NCBI RefSeq assembly: GCF_024346135.1
Contig: NZ_JAGQCJ010000001.1
Location: 62,001 to 126,000, forward strand
Direction of reading: 5' to 3'
From: Cyanobium sp. CH-040
Lineage (GTDB): Bacteria; Cyanobacteriota; Cyanobacteriia; PCC-6307; Cyanobiaceae
DNA length: 64,000 bases
Part shown: positions 51,637-59,753 of the stretch, one piece after another
Layout of the letters: the number at the start of each line of letters is the position of its first letter
How positions within the stretch are numbered: the first letter of the stretch is position 1
Translations under genes and position numbers: made by a program
The notes under the pieces: model-generated
Seen by the model: the letters and a program-made list of their open reading frames with translations, nothing else
The model's database searches: none
Told to the model about the DNA's origin: nothing

Positions 51637-51750
51637 TTTATAATTTGCCCCTCGGAGTCTTAGAAAGTCCCAAAACCCCTGCAATGCAAGGGGTTAGAGG
51701 GCTTTTATGGTCCCTATCAATCCCAGTAAGTCCGGTGGTACCCCGGCAAG

Positions 51751-51774
51751 GTGTTGTGGGATGTGTTGTGGGAT
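51751..51774 (+). repeat. Two tandem copies of GTGTTGTGGGAT
   Basis: Exact 12-bp direct repeats followed by GTGG, about 115 bp after the tRNA end. Their position between attachment site and integrase fits arm-type recombinase or excisionase binding sites, but no binding is shown. Confidence 0.6.
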
Positions 51775-52186
51775 GTGGACGATGTGTTGGTGGAATGGCG
51801 GCGTGTTGGTGGATACCTGGATCAAGAGGGTCTGCTGCCGAGATTGCCCACAGAAAATTTGCATTCGTGTGCCAAGTTCAGGCAGAGGGAGAAGTCATGC
51901 CTTCACTGGCATAACGCTTCATATCCAGACAACTGATAGTAAGGATTTCCATGAGACTGAGTTCTAAAGTGGACCATGGGCAACACGGATCTGGATTTGT
52001 TGAAATGAGCAGGAGTGGGCAGAAGCACTGCAGCGCAGTGGGTGCCACTTATACAACTGGCACAGTAAATCCCTAATCAGCGGAGAATTAAGATAAATTA
52101 AAGGTAATGGAGAGATGGGCGCAAAAATGCCAACTAACCAGCAGCAAGAGTAAGGCAATAAATTCAGGTCTTAAGTCTGCGCTACT

Positions 52187-52214
52187 GCCCTGCTTCTCAA
52201 AAGGGAAGCAGGGC
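52187..52214 (+). terminator. Hairpin between attachment site and integrase
   Basis: GCCCTGCTTC (52187-52196) and GAAGCAGGGC (52205-52214) are perfect 10-bp arms, followed by ATTTATTTAAA. It would end transcription from the chromosome before the integrase gene, which starts 33 bp later. Confidence 0.7.
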
Positions 52215-52247
52215 ATTTATTTAAACATTATTATTTAGGTGAAATCT

Positions 52248-53522
52248 ATGAAATTAAAAGTTATTCCTACTGACTCTCAAGTGAAAGCACTTAAAGCAGG
52301 GTCAAAACGACAAAGCGTAGGTATGGGCGACTCGCTTTATCTGATTATTGAACCAGTGAAGGTTGGTGGAGGAAAGTCCTTTGAAGGTAGAACGCGATTT
52401 CCACCAGGTCGTGGTGGAACACAGGTATCGGTGAGAATTGGTTGCTATGGAAAGGGTACTGGTAAATGGACACTTAAGGAGGCAAGAGATGAGTGGAGTC
52501 GTATCAAGAATTGGTCAAAGGAAACTGGTAGAGATCCAAGAGACTTCAAAAAAAGAGATCAACCATCAGGAGAAACAAGAGTCAACCAGACGCTTGAAGA
52601 AGTAGCAAAGTCATACTTATCTGAGTCTAAGATTAAAGATTCTACTAGAAAAGACTATCAGAATATGTTATGGAACCAGATCATTCCTGAGTTCGGAGCA
52701 GAGACACCAATAAACTGCTTTGCCTGGGACTATAAGCATAGTTCAGGAAAAACTGGTAGAGAGACCGTGCTTGCTCTTTACAAAAAAGTAAGCGTCCGTG
52801 CACCAGTACAAGCGAAGAAAATTCTTATGGTATTGCGAGCAGTTTTTGATTATGCAATTGATCAAGGATGGATGGAGCGAGACCAGAATTCTGCACTAAA
52901 GGTTAAGATAGCAGATAACATGCATGAAGTAACACACCACCCAACACTCTCATGGGATCAACTACCAGCATTCTTTAACGAGTTAGAGGAAAACAAACCA
53001 AAAGCATCGTGCGTGACAATCTGCGCTGTCAAAGCATTGTTCTTAACATTTCTGCGTGTCGGTTCACTTGTCCCCATGCGATGGGATGAACTAGATTTGG
53101 AAAATAACATATGGGTTATACCTGGAAAGCGAATGAAAAATGGTAGAGATCATATTGTACCGCTGACTAATCCATTCAATGAACTCCTGAACACGCTAAG
53201 GAAATTTAACGGAGAAGAAGAGTTTGTGTTTGCATCACCAAGATCCGGCGAGAAGGGGCATATGAATCCCTATTCTATAAATCAGCATCTAATCCGTATG
53301 GGATATAAATCAGTACTTCGTGCACATGGAGTAAGATCCATTCCGCTAACTGCAGGACAAGAAGTTCTTGGATTCCCTGCACAGGTAATTCAGCGTCAAA
53401 TGGCACATGTAATTGGCGACAAGGTTCGCCAAGCGTATGATAGATCAGAGTTGTTACCAGAGCGAAGACAGTTTATGGAGAGATGGTCTGAGGCACTATT
53501 AGAACAAGGTCTTAGACTCTGA
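52248..53522 (+). CDS. Tyrosine recombinase / integrase
   Basis: A 424-residue integrase. The core-binding domain spans about residues 112-225 (TLEEVAKSYLSESKIKDSTR) and the catalytic domain 235-415. Catalytic residues all appear present: Arg270 (FLRVGSLVPMRWDELD), Lys297 (KRMKNGRDHIVPL), His360 and Arg363 (LRAHGVRSI), His387 (MAHVIGD) and the nucleophile Tyr397 (RQAYDRS). The N-terminal 100 residues form a P4-integrase-like arm domain. ATG 52248 is chosen; GTG 52239 adds three residues. It is expected to integrate at the tRNA-Ser 3' end. Confidence 0.93.
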   Translation: MKLKVIPTDSQVKALKAGSKRQSVGMGDSLYLIIEPVKVGGGKSFEGRTRFPPGRGGTQVSVRIGCYGKGTGKWTLKEARDEWSRIKNWSKETGRDPRDFKKRDQPSGETRVNQTLEEVAKSYLSESKIKDSTRKDYQNMLWNQIIPEFGAETPINCFAWDYKHSSGKTGRETVLALYKKVSVRAPVQAKKILMVLRAVFDYAIDQGWMERDQNSALKVKIADNMHEVTHHPTLSWDQLPAFFNELEENKPKASCVTICAVKALFLTFLRVGSLVPMRWDELDLENNIWVIPGKRMKNGRDHIVPLTNPFNELLNTLRKFNGEEEFVFASPRSGEKGHMNPYSINQHLIRMGYKSVLRAHGVRSIPLTAGQEVLGFPAQVIQRQMAHVIGDKVRQAYDRSELLPERRQFMERWSEALLEQGLRL

Positions 53523-53629
53523 TACATAAAAAGCATTTAGTGACTTTAAAAGTATCTGGAAAATTCTCTTTCAAGAACTTGCTAGGGATTTACTTAGACT
53601 ACCTCTTGTAACTAGCAAAATCTTGGAAT

Positions 53630-53669
53630 GAAATGAAAAAGCAAGTCTTATGACTTGCTTTTTCATTTC
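53630..53669. terminator. Strong bidirectional terminator
   Basis: Perfect 18-bp arms (53630-53647 and 53652-53669) around TTAT. The stem includes AAAAAGCAAGTC and GACTTGCTTTTT, so a T-run follows the GC part in both directions. It lies 108 bp after the integrase stop and insulates the AlpA-type gene. Confidence 0.9.
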
Positions 53670-53756
53670 TAAGAACAAAAGCAGATACAAATCTGCACAA
53701 ATTATCTATTATGTCCAACCACCAAATACATCAAATATTTATAGAGGCAACAAATT

Positions 53757-53939
53757 ATGGCAAAGTTTATCCGTCTTAAACAAGTAATTGAAAAAACAAC
53801 ACTGTCAAAGTCTGAGATCTATCGTTTAGTCTCCACAAACGAGTTTCCCTCTCAAGTATCCTTGGGTGGACGATCCGTTGCATGGGTTTACGATGAGGTA
53901 GATAACTGGTGTAACCAAAAAATCAATAGTAGAAACTAA
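53757..53939 (+). CDS. AlpA-family regulator / excisionase
   Basis: A 60-residue winged-helix protein: MAKFIRLKQVIEKTTLSKSE, IYRLVSTNEFPSQVSLGGRS and VAWVYDEVDNWCNQKI. This is the AlpA/excisionase (MerR-like helix-turn-helix) pattern, including the FPxxxxLGxRxVxWxxxEVxxW signature. In integrative elements such proteins activate or direct excision by the neighbouring integrase. It has its own transcription unit after the strong terminator. Confidence 0.92.
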   Translation: MAKFIRLKQVIEKTTLSKSEIYRLVSTNEFPSQVSLGGRSVAWVYDEVDNWCNQKINSRN

Positions 53940-54477
53940 ACCTAAAGCATGTATAATAGGATGATTACCGTGCAAACTGGTGATCATCTTGATGTACAAA
54001 GAATGAAAATAAAGTGATTAAAAACTTGGCGCGACTCTTGCTTTGGAGATGGGCATACCATCGGTCATGCAGCATGATTGCGATTCTAATTGTTTCCTTT
54101 CTATTACTCTTCTTGTGCCTTTAAGAACTTAGAAGTAAAGTAGAAATCTCAATTTGGGTGGATGCTTATCTATAGGCATTAGGTTTTGTAGGTAAATGAA
54201 GTTTATCACTACTGGGTATTTGTACTCAGTGTCTAGTGATCTAAGAGTGCTAGTGCGAGTGCGTTGGGCAAACAAACCTCCATCGCTCCCACCAGAATCA
54301 CGACATAAATCAAGAATACAACAAATAGTGGAGAAGCATTGTGCGTTTGTTCCGCGTGAGCACGAGTCACAATCATGAATGGGAACTTTGCTCATCGTGA
54401 TTACAGTATAGGATAAAGGCGAATGTCCAATCTATAACACCTGGAGCGAGTGCGAAACAAATTTCTGCCCCAAAAAA
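53940..54477. other. Intergenic region with stem-loop
   Basis: About 540 bp in which I see no reliable gene. It contains TATAAT at 53952 and an imperfect stem-loop GATGATTACC/GGTGATCATC at 53960-53988 (one wobble, 9-nt loop). Two short overlapping frames (about 54129-54395) lack start context and protein-like composition. A regulatory or noncoding RNA role is possible but not supported. Confidence 0.45.
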
Positions 54478-54503
54478 TTGCCTCAGGAAGGTCTCTGAGG
54501 CAA
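54478..54503 (-). terminator. Terminator of the leftward three-gene micro-operon
   Basis: TTGCCTCAG (54478-54486) and CTGAGGCAA (54495-54503) are perfect 9-bp arms. On the minus strand the hairpin is followed by TTTTTTGG, 20 bp after the stop of the 62-residue protein gene. Confidence 0.82.
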
Positions 54504-54522
54504 AAAGGGTCATAGAAATGAG

Positions 54523-54711
54523 TTAAGAGTCCTCTTCTAGTTTGGCAAGAAACTTCTTTAAATCTTGTTCTGCCTTTTGGCGCTTATATTTGTCTAGTTC
54601 ACGAATGTAGTATCCTATGGTTTCGGTCAGACATGGATCAGTATTTTCTATGCGGGACTCAAGCATATCAATGATCTCTTGATTGGAGTCTTCATTACTT
54701 GGATTTGGCAT
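54523..54711 (-). CDS. Small helical protein
   Basis: A 62-residue acidic and basic helical protein: MPNPSNEDSNQEIIDMLESR, then ENTDPCLTETIGYYIRELDK and YKRQKAEQDLKKFLAKLEED. Heptad-like spacing suggests a coiled coil. No family recognised. It overlaps the preceding small gene by 17 bp and is last in a run of three overlapping genes ended by a hairpin terminator. Confidence 0.55.
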   Translation of the reverse strand: MPNPSNEDSNQEIIDMLESRIENTDPCLTETIGYYIRELDKYKRQKAEQDLKKFLAKLEEDS

Positions 54712-54823
54712 ATAGTTCTCGGATAATGGACTTTAAGTATTCTTGTGGTTTCTTATGCTTCTTTTTGGCGATATGCGCCAACATTGCCAACTCAACATCA
54801 TCTAACAAAAATTGCTCCTTCAT
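54695..54823 (-). CDS. Tiny RHH-like protein
   Basis: A 42-residue protein starting MKEQFLLDDVELAMLAHIAK and ending KKPQEYLKSIIRELYAKSK. The pattern of a short strand, then helix, turn and helix resembles a ribbon-helix-helix domain. The start at 54823 is fixed by ATGA overlap with the gene upstream. A longer frame (to 54925) runs through that gene and is not used. Function unknown. Confidence 0.5.
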   Translation of the reverse strand: MKEQFLLDDVELAMLAHIAKKKHKKPQEYLKSIIRELYAKSK

Positions 54824-55014
54824 GTTTCTGAGGAATGAAGGGCACCAGACTTCACCAGAAGAGATTCTTCCTTCTGAATCAGGAACTTGATCAGATCGCT
54901 CTTGTTTAAACGATAATAAGAACATAGGCGATCACGAGAAGTGCGAATATGATATTCATTCTGCTTGTAGGAAATTGAATCTCGGAGTGGTTTATATGGA
55001 AATGGATAGGTCAT
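54820..55014 (-). CDS. Small RHH-like protein
   Basis: A 64-residue protein: MTYPFPYKPLRDSISYKQNE, then YHIRTSRDRLCSYYRLNKSD and LIKFLIQKEESLLVKSG. The segment HIRTSRDRLCSYYRLNKSDL resembles the strand, helix and start of the second helix of an RHH fold. First of three overlapping leftward genes. About 215 bp upstream are free of genes and probably hold its promoter. Confidence 0.5.
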   Translation of the reverse strand: MTYPFPYKPLRDSISYKQNEYHIRTSRDRLCSYYRLNKSDLIKFLIQKEESLLVKSGALHSSET

Positions 55015-55229
55015 AAATCAAAAGTGGACAAAAAGGGCAGATGAGAAATCAGAAAGAGGCATCCTGTGGTAGAACTTTCTAGACTCAAATCAATGCTGAC
55101 CATTCATCTGCATATCTATTTATACATTTCAGATTCTAGAGATGTGACTATTCATTCAGGAGTGTATGCATCCTGAGGTACAGGAGAGAAAAGGAAGTCT
55201 CTTATGAGCGGAGATTTTTGAAGTGATTT

Positions 55230-55409
55230 CTACTCGGCAATCAAGAATATTGTTTCAATCCAATCAAGAGCGGCATCTGTAGACGAGAATCCAAGGTCCG
55301 GAAGACTCTCATGAGGAATACTACAGATATGATTAAAGACATCAGAATAGAGATGATACTGTAGTGGTGACGGTTCCTTCTGATACTCGTATTGATCTTG
55401 AATGTTCAT
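55230..55409 (-). CDS. 59-residue hypothetical protein
   Basis: A short frame between the RHH-like gene and the leftward micro-operon: MNIQDQYEYQKEPSPLQYHL, then YSDVFNHICSIPHESLPDLG and FSSTDAALDWIETIFLIAE. Amino-acid use is protein-like and low in repeats. Its ATG is 19 bp after the stop of the upstream RHH-like gene on the same strand, suggesting the order HUH-like, RHH-like, this gene. No family recognised. Confidence 0.5.
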   Translation of the reverse strand: MNIQDQYEYQKEPSPLQYHLYSDVFNHICSIPHESLPDLGFSSTDAALDWIETIFLIAE

Positions 55410-55428
55410 GTTCTACTTGCTGGTTGGG

Positions 55429-55683
55429 TTATGATAGATTTCCAATGGTCGGGCGACTATATGACTTCATAGAATCGCCCAGAATACACATCTTGTTGGA
55501 GTGATGACGATTATGAAAGTTCAAAAGGTAGTCCAAGGTTTGGGTTCTTGAGAAACCGAGAGACTTACCCAAGAACTCAAACTGCTCAAGGGTTTGAAGG
55601 TGCCTGGTATTGAAGAATAAACTAATCACCCTGGAGTCTGATGAATGAAGATGTTGCATATTGTTCTGATGCCTCAGGTTCAC
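55429..55683 (-). CDS. RHH-like regulator next to candidate Rep
   Basis: An 84-residue protein (GTG 55683; ATG 55659 possible). RVISLFFNTRHLQTLEQFEF then LGKSLGFSRTQTLDYLLNFH resembles a ribbon strand, helix and S-R-T-Q-T-L second helix of CopG-type proteins. The GTG is 6 bp after the stop of the candidate HUH gene. In rolling-circle plasmids a CopG repressor often sits beside the Rep gene, so a copy-number or regulation role is a reasonable inference. Confidence 0.5.
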   Translation of the reverse strand: MNLRHQNNMQHLHSSDSRVISLFFNTRHLQTLEQFEFLGKSLGFSRTQTLDYLLNFHNRHHSNKMCILGDSMKSYSRPTIGNLS

Positions 55684-55689
55684 TACTAT

Positions 55690-56385
55690 TTAGTTTGGCG
55701 GAAACAATAGATCAGAGTTCTCATAGTCCAGAACAAGGTCAGCATCTTGAGAGAACTGATAGCGGTAATAGTCTTTTAGATTGTAGTTCTGGTGTCTTAT
55801 TTCAATCCATGGTTTCAGAACGAAACCCTTATTGCCTTCTGATTTGCTTTTGGAAACTCTTTGAAAACCTTTAATGACCTTTTCGCCGATGAGTAAGTAT
55901 AGGGATTCAAAACTATTATACTGATCGGGGCACTTGCCAAGATGAAAGTGTGTATGGTAAACAGTCTTGAAACGAGGAGTACGGTAAACAGTCTTGAAAC
56001 GAGGATTCTTGGAATTTGAAGGATTGATATTGACTAATTTCTTTTCATGAAACCAGATTATTCTTGGTCTTTCTGCAGGATCAGGAATCTTAGTGGGTTT
56101 TACATTAAGAAGGGCACATAGAAGTTTATTTCTAAAGTGTCTTGCTTCTGCTTCTGCCTCTGAGTAATTTAGGATAAAAGGTTGCCATTGAATCGTACCG
56201 AACCAATGAGGTTTAAAGACTCTAGAGAATTGATAGTTGATCAGTTCTCTGGTGATCTTAGAGTAACTGATGGGATCAAGACCCTTTTGTGAATTCCAAA
56301 GGTGTCTATGATTCCTTAATGAATTCACTCGCTTTGCTCGTGAATGTTGCTCACTTCGTTCGCAACCCTCTTTGTGATTTGACAT
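55690..56385 (-). CDS. Candidate divergent HUH endonuclease (Rep/relaxase-like)
   Basis: A 231-residue protein. Three motifs in the order of HUH nucleases: I, a strand KPHWFGTIQWQPF (about residues 58-70); II, TVYHTHFHLGK with His146-Phe-His148 as the HUH pair; III, Tyr206/207/209 in NLKDYYRYQ, preceded by KPWIEIRHQN. HUH proteins nick DNA for rolling-circle replication, conjugation or transposition. ATG 56385 has a strong Shine-Dalgarno AAGGAG. A 27-bp tandem duplication repeats PRFKTVY just before motif II. The assignment is from motif order only. Confidence 0.5.
   Translation of the reverse strand: MSNHKEGCERSEQHSRAKRVNSLRNHRHLWNSQKGLDPISYSKITRELINYQFSRVFKPHWFGTIQWQPFILNYSEAEAEARHFRNKLLCALLNVKPTKIPDPAERPRIIWFHEKKLVNINPSNSKNPRFKTVYRTPRFKTVYHTHFHLGKCPDQYNSFESLYLLIGEKVIKGFQRVSKSKSEGNKGFVLKPWIEIRHQNYNLKDYYRYQFSQDADLVLDYENSDLLFPPN
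55956..56005 (-). repeat. 27-bp tandem duplication in the HUH-like gene
   Basis: Identical 23-bp blocks at 55956-55978 and 55983-56005 with a 27-bp period (nine codons), encoding PRFKTVY twice directly before the His-x-His motif. In frame. Confidence 0.85.
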
Positions 56386-56979
56386 ATGATATGCTCCTTA
56401 TGAATAAAGTTAAAAGGATGTTATAACTGAGATTGAGTTCAATGGCAGAGACTGAATGCAATCCAGGAGTGACTTCTCATCTGCTGTGAGGTCAGTGCTG
56501 GAAGCAGATTTCACTCACCCGCCAGAATATAAATGATTGAGATTCTTGTATAGATTAAACTTGAAGATGATATAAAAAGAAATCCAAGAGATTGATTATT
56601 GAATCAGAAAGGAATCTAGAATGATTCTTCTTGAATACTTTAATTCTGATTCTTCCTTAATTCTGATGTTCTTGTGATTGAAAGACTTATGAAGAATTTG
56701 AATTCCTTAGTGGAAGATACTTCTTAGTCCTCTGCGGATCAGACCCTTCCCAGCAAATCTATAGTATTTACGCCTCTTTCAAACACAAAACCTCTGCCTT
56801 ATGATCTTCCGATTTGATTGTATTAAGTTTTGTCCTCCGGAATTTCGCGTACACTTCCCATAATACTATATAGAAAATTGATAATCTTGTCAAGTCGGAC
56901 AACCGTACAATCCGCAAATCTGGGGTGCCGAATGGGGCGCAGGTTGCGAAGTGGGATGTTGAGACTGGGCAGGACGCAA
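56386..56979. other. AT-rich intergenic region between divergent functional blocks
   Basis: About 600 bp between the start of the HUH-like gene and the terminator of the large secreted-protein gene. It holds the Shine-Dalgarno of the former (AAGGAG near 56394) and several repeats of ATTCTTG/AATTCTGAT-like words around 56600-56700. One 106-codon open frame (56768-57088, minus) crosses the terminator and is not protein-like. A replication origin or promoter region is possible but unproven. Confidence 0.45.
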
Positions 56980-57000
56980 AAAAGGGGCAATGAATGCCCC
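56980..57000 (-). terminator. Terminator of the secreted-protein gene
   Basis: GGGGCA (56984-56989) and TGCCCC (56995-57000) pair around ATGAA; on the minus strand a TTTTTT run follows. It lies 36 bp after the stop of the 905-residue protein gene. Confidence 0.82.
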
Positions 57001-57035
57001 TCAAGAATCTAATGAACCTTGCTGCTTTGGGTGGT

Positions 57036-59753
57036 TTAGAAGAATAATTGCTCTTGCTGAGTCCCGAACAGAACCGCAGTTGGATCATTCGGGGATACAG
57101 TCAATCTCAAATCTGATGCCGTTGAGGCACTTGTAAAGTCTGGAGAGGCAATGGTTGCAACCAGTTCATCACCTGAGCGAATTTCAAAGGTGTAGGTTGT
57201 AACCTTCTTTTTCCCCTTGCCTGAAGTTGTCTCAATACGAGTGGTAGAGAATCCATCATTTGCCATAAGAACGTAATCCTCACCTACCGTAAAGTTGCTG
57301 ATGCGGGCAGATCCAGAATTTGCAGCAGCATAAGCATCGTCTAGATAGTTACTGGTTCTCAGATCAAACACATCAATAGCACCAGTGGTGCCAGTCAGAG
57401 AATCAACCAATCCTGTGGCATCACCACCTGGGGCGACGATTCCACCACCCTGAAGAAGATTCCGATAGGTTCCACCTGTGATGGAATCGGTTCCCAATTC
57501 ACCCTTAATGATCAGTTGACCATCAAAGGCGGGACGACTTAATCCATCGGTGCTATTTAGATCACCTGCTCCACTGATGTTGTTGGCAGCGTCTCCTCCA
57601 GTGAAGGTGATGCCATCTACATCTGTGAATGAGTCAATCAGTGTATAGGTCTTTTGCTCTTCCCAAATTGGTTTTCCTTTGTCGGGATTAACATTCACCC
57701 TCTCTGTAGTGACACTCTCAATCTTCGCGGTGTTACCAGTTCCAAGGCGTTGTGAGAGTCCTGATATCAGAATGTTGGGATCATTTCTGGATGCGCTTGC
57801 AATGTCAAAGACAGAACTTACAATCTGTTCTGCTGTCTCAAGGACTCTTGTGTATCCTTGTGCATCAGTATATTGTAACTGAACCTTGTAAGTCCCTGCT
57901 CCATTGCCAGGAACTAGATAAGTCTGATTGATTGCATCAGCAATTTCAACGCCATCAAGGAACCATTGATACTGGTAGTTCGGCGTTGCAGAGTCACCAT
58001 CAGGATCTCCCGTAACTGCTGGAGCACTAAGGGTGACTCCCTCTTCAAACACACCCGGATCTGATGAGGTGATTACACCTATTGTGCCTTGACCATTATC
58101 AACCTCTAGGATATCACGAGCAGGAGTTTCAACGGTTGCAATATTTCCTTCTGCATCCGTGTAGGTTAGTGCAACCTTGTAGGTGCCAGCACCATCATTG
58201 GGTACTGCATATGATGACCCCGTTTCACCGACGATCTCTGAGTCATCCAGGAACCATTTATACTGATAGTTCGGGGTGGCGGAATCACCGTCTGGGTCAG
58301 TAAACACAGGTGGTGCAACTAGTGTGACACCTTCCTCAAAGATACCATAGTTAGGCGGATGCGATATAATTACACCCGCAGTTCCTTGACCATTGTCAAC
58401 CTGTAGCACATCCTGTGGGGCAGAATCTACAGTAGCAATATTTCCTTCGGCATCTGTATAGGTAACTGCCACCTTGTAGGTGCCAGATCCATCATTGGGT
58501 ATAACAAGAGATGCTCCAGTTTCACCAGGGAGTTCCGCATCGCCCAGGAACCATTGGTACTGATAGTTAGGGGTTGCAGAATCACCATCGGGATCACCTG
58601 TCACTTCTGGCGCAAAGAGTGTGACTCCTTCTTCATATATGCCTGGAGTTGATGAGGTTATCTGACTTGCAACCCCTTGACCATCATCCTGAACCAAAGG
58701 AGCAATTGCAACATTATCAAAATATGCATAAATACCCTCCTCATCAGACGTGATATTGCCTCCTAGTTCTAGACTAAGAGTATGGACTCCCGCCTCAAGA
58801 TAAATTGAACCCTCTAGGTTGCCGTGGACGTAAGTGTTCCAATTAAGGTTTCCTGTAGACCATGTATCAAGTAAAACATTGTTTACAAGAAGTCGTGTGT
58901 CTCCGTCGTCCTCAAATGATGACGAAGGTTGAGATGACATATACTTACCCGTGTATGCATCAACAACATAATTCCCGCTCTCTACAACTTCAAACGTTGT
59001 CCTAAATCCAATTATCCCATAGTTTCCTTGTGTTCGTCTAATACTTAGACGTAGTGCCGAACCATCCCCTCCCCAAATAGGTTCTTGTCCGTCCCCAACC
59101 CATGTTGGTTGGACGCTAAATGTATTTGAGACCCACTCTGGGGTGCCAAGGTCTAACCGAGACACCTCAGTGTATGGCGTACTTACGTAAGAAGTCCAAC
59201 CGTCAAGAGTGTTAAAGATGCCATTTGAAATAATTGGAGTTGACGATGCCTCGGCAATAAGCGTATCTCCATTGTCGCTTCTCAACAAGACCATATCATC
59301 TGCGTATAGACTGCTATCGGATTCATGTCGGGTGTACTTTCTATGATGCAAAAGTCGTGCAAATACTTCTCCTTCGTCACCTGCAGTATCCACCTCATTG
59401 AACAAACCATCCAGATGGTGTCCAAGTTCTTCGGTGAGAACCGAAATCACCTGATCTTGTGATGCAGTTGCCAACCAGTCCCGATTGAGATAGATCTTGC
59501 CGGTGCTAAGTGCATAGGCACCCAGAGCACCACTAATGTCCTCATTGGAGAGCAGGACGATTTCGGGTAGGGCACTGAAATCTCCTGCTGACCACTGCCC
59601 GATCAGATTCGTCAGTTCCTGGGGTTCATCGTCCAGCAGCAGTGCTTCTTGTGCTGCTGCGCTCAGCGATCCATTGACAGACCACTCAGTAAGCATGTCG
59701 TGCCATGCTGGGAGAATGGATGCAAGGGCGCTGTCTGTCCTGGTAATCGTCAT
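57036..59753 (-). CDS. Large secreted protein with three Ig-like repeats
   Basis: A 905-residue acidic protein. The N-terminal 170 residues include VLTEELGHHLDGLFNEVDTA and GDEGEVFARLL, a motif region seen in large exported cyanobacterial proteins and possibly metalloprotease-like. Residues about 175-350 form a beta-rich domain. Three tandem repeats of about 95 residues follow, each with EEGVTL, DPDGDSATPNYQYxWFL and GTYKV-x-YTDAEGN, possibly Ca2+-binding. The C-terminal 200 residues (DSITGGTYRNLLQGG; ARISNFTVGEDYVLM) resemble RTX-type secretion domains without the GGxGxD array. No signal peptide; type I secretion is likely. Possible adhesin cargo. Confidence 0.75.
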   Translation of the reverse strand: MTITRTDSALASILPAWHDMLTEWSVNGSLSAAAQEALLLDDEPQELTNLIGQWSAGDFSALPEIVLLSNEDISGALGAYALSTGKIYLNRDWLATASQDQVISVLTEELGHHLDGLFNEVDTAGDEGEVFARLLHHRKYTRHESDSSLYADDMVLLRSDNGDTLIAEASSTPIISNGIFNTLDGWTSYVSTPYTEVSRLDLGTPEWVSNTFSVQPTWVGDGQEPIWGGDGSALRLSIRRTQGNYGIIGFRTTFEVVESGNYVVDAYTGKYMSSQPSSSFEDDGDTRLLVNNVLLDTWSTGNLNWNTYVHGNLEGSIYLEAGVHTLSLELGGNITSDEEGIYAYFDNVAIAPLVQDDGQGVASQITSSTPGIYEEGVTLFAPEVTGDPDGDSATPNYQYQWFLGDAELPGETGASLVIPNDGSGTYKVAVTYTDAEGNIATVDSAPQDVLQVDNGQGTAGVIISHPPNYGIFEEGVTLVAPPVFTDPDGDSATPNYQYKWFLDDSEIVGETGSSYAVPNDGAGTYKVALTYTDAEGNIATVETPARDILEVDNGQGTIGVITSSDPGVFEEGVTLSAPAVTGDPDGDSATPNYQYQWFLDGVEIADAINQTYLVPGNGAGTYKVQLQYTDAQGYTRVLETAEQIVSSVFDIASASRNDPNILISGLSQRLGTGNTAKIESVTTERVNVNPDKGKPIWEEQKTYTLIDSFTDVDGITFTGGDAANNISGAGDLNSTDGLSRPAFDGQLIIKGELGTDSITGGTYRNLLQGGGIVAPGGDATGLVDSLTGTTGAIDVFDLRTSNYLDDAYAAANSGSARISNFTVGEDYVLMANDGFSTTRIETTSGKGKKKVTTYTFEIRSGDELVATIASPDFTSASTASDLRLTVSPNDPTAVLFGTQQEQLFF

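Larger units (their letters stand above)
51637..52247. other. Noncoding left end of the element
   Basis: About 610 bp without a convincing gene. It holds a 7-bp stem AACCCCT/AGGGGTT (51674-51695), two head-to-tail copies of GTGTTGTGGGAT (51751-51774), and a strong hairpin (52187-52214) just before the integrase. Open frames that read through the tRNA or this stretch have no protein-like composition. It probably contains recombinase accessory sites and the integrase promoter. Confidence 0.6.

Noticed and set aside
51751-51774. Direct repeats considered as the start of a CRISPR array
   Set aside because: Only two 12-bp copies without spacers; no cas genes in the window.
51558-51914. Frames reading through tRNA-Ser into the element (starting MAEWSKANDSKS)
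   Set aside because: This is the usual artefact of translating a tRNA-Ser gene; the continuation has no protein-like pattern.
54129-54395. Two overlapping short frames on opposite strands
   Set aside because: No Shine-Dalgarno, odd composition, and no neighbouring gene to couple with.
56323-56366. Two small hairpins in the first codons of the HUH-like gene (TTCAC...GTGAA and TTGC...GCAA) considered as a replication origin
   Set aside because: The stems are only 4-5 bp and lie in the coding sequence; nothing else supports a nick site.
56768-57088. A 106-codon minus-strand frame
   Set aside because: It crosses the terminator of the secreted-protein gene and overlaps that gene's 3' end in another frame; composition is not protein-like.
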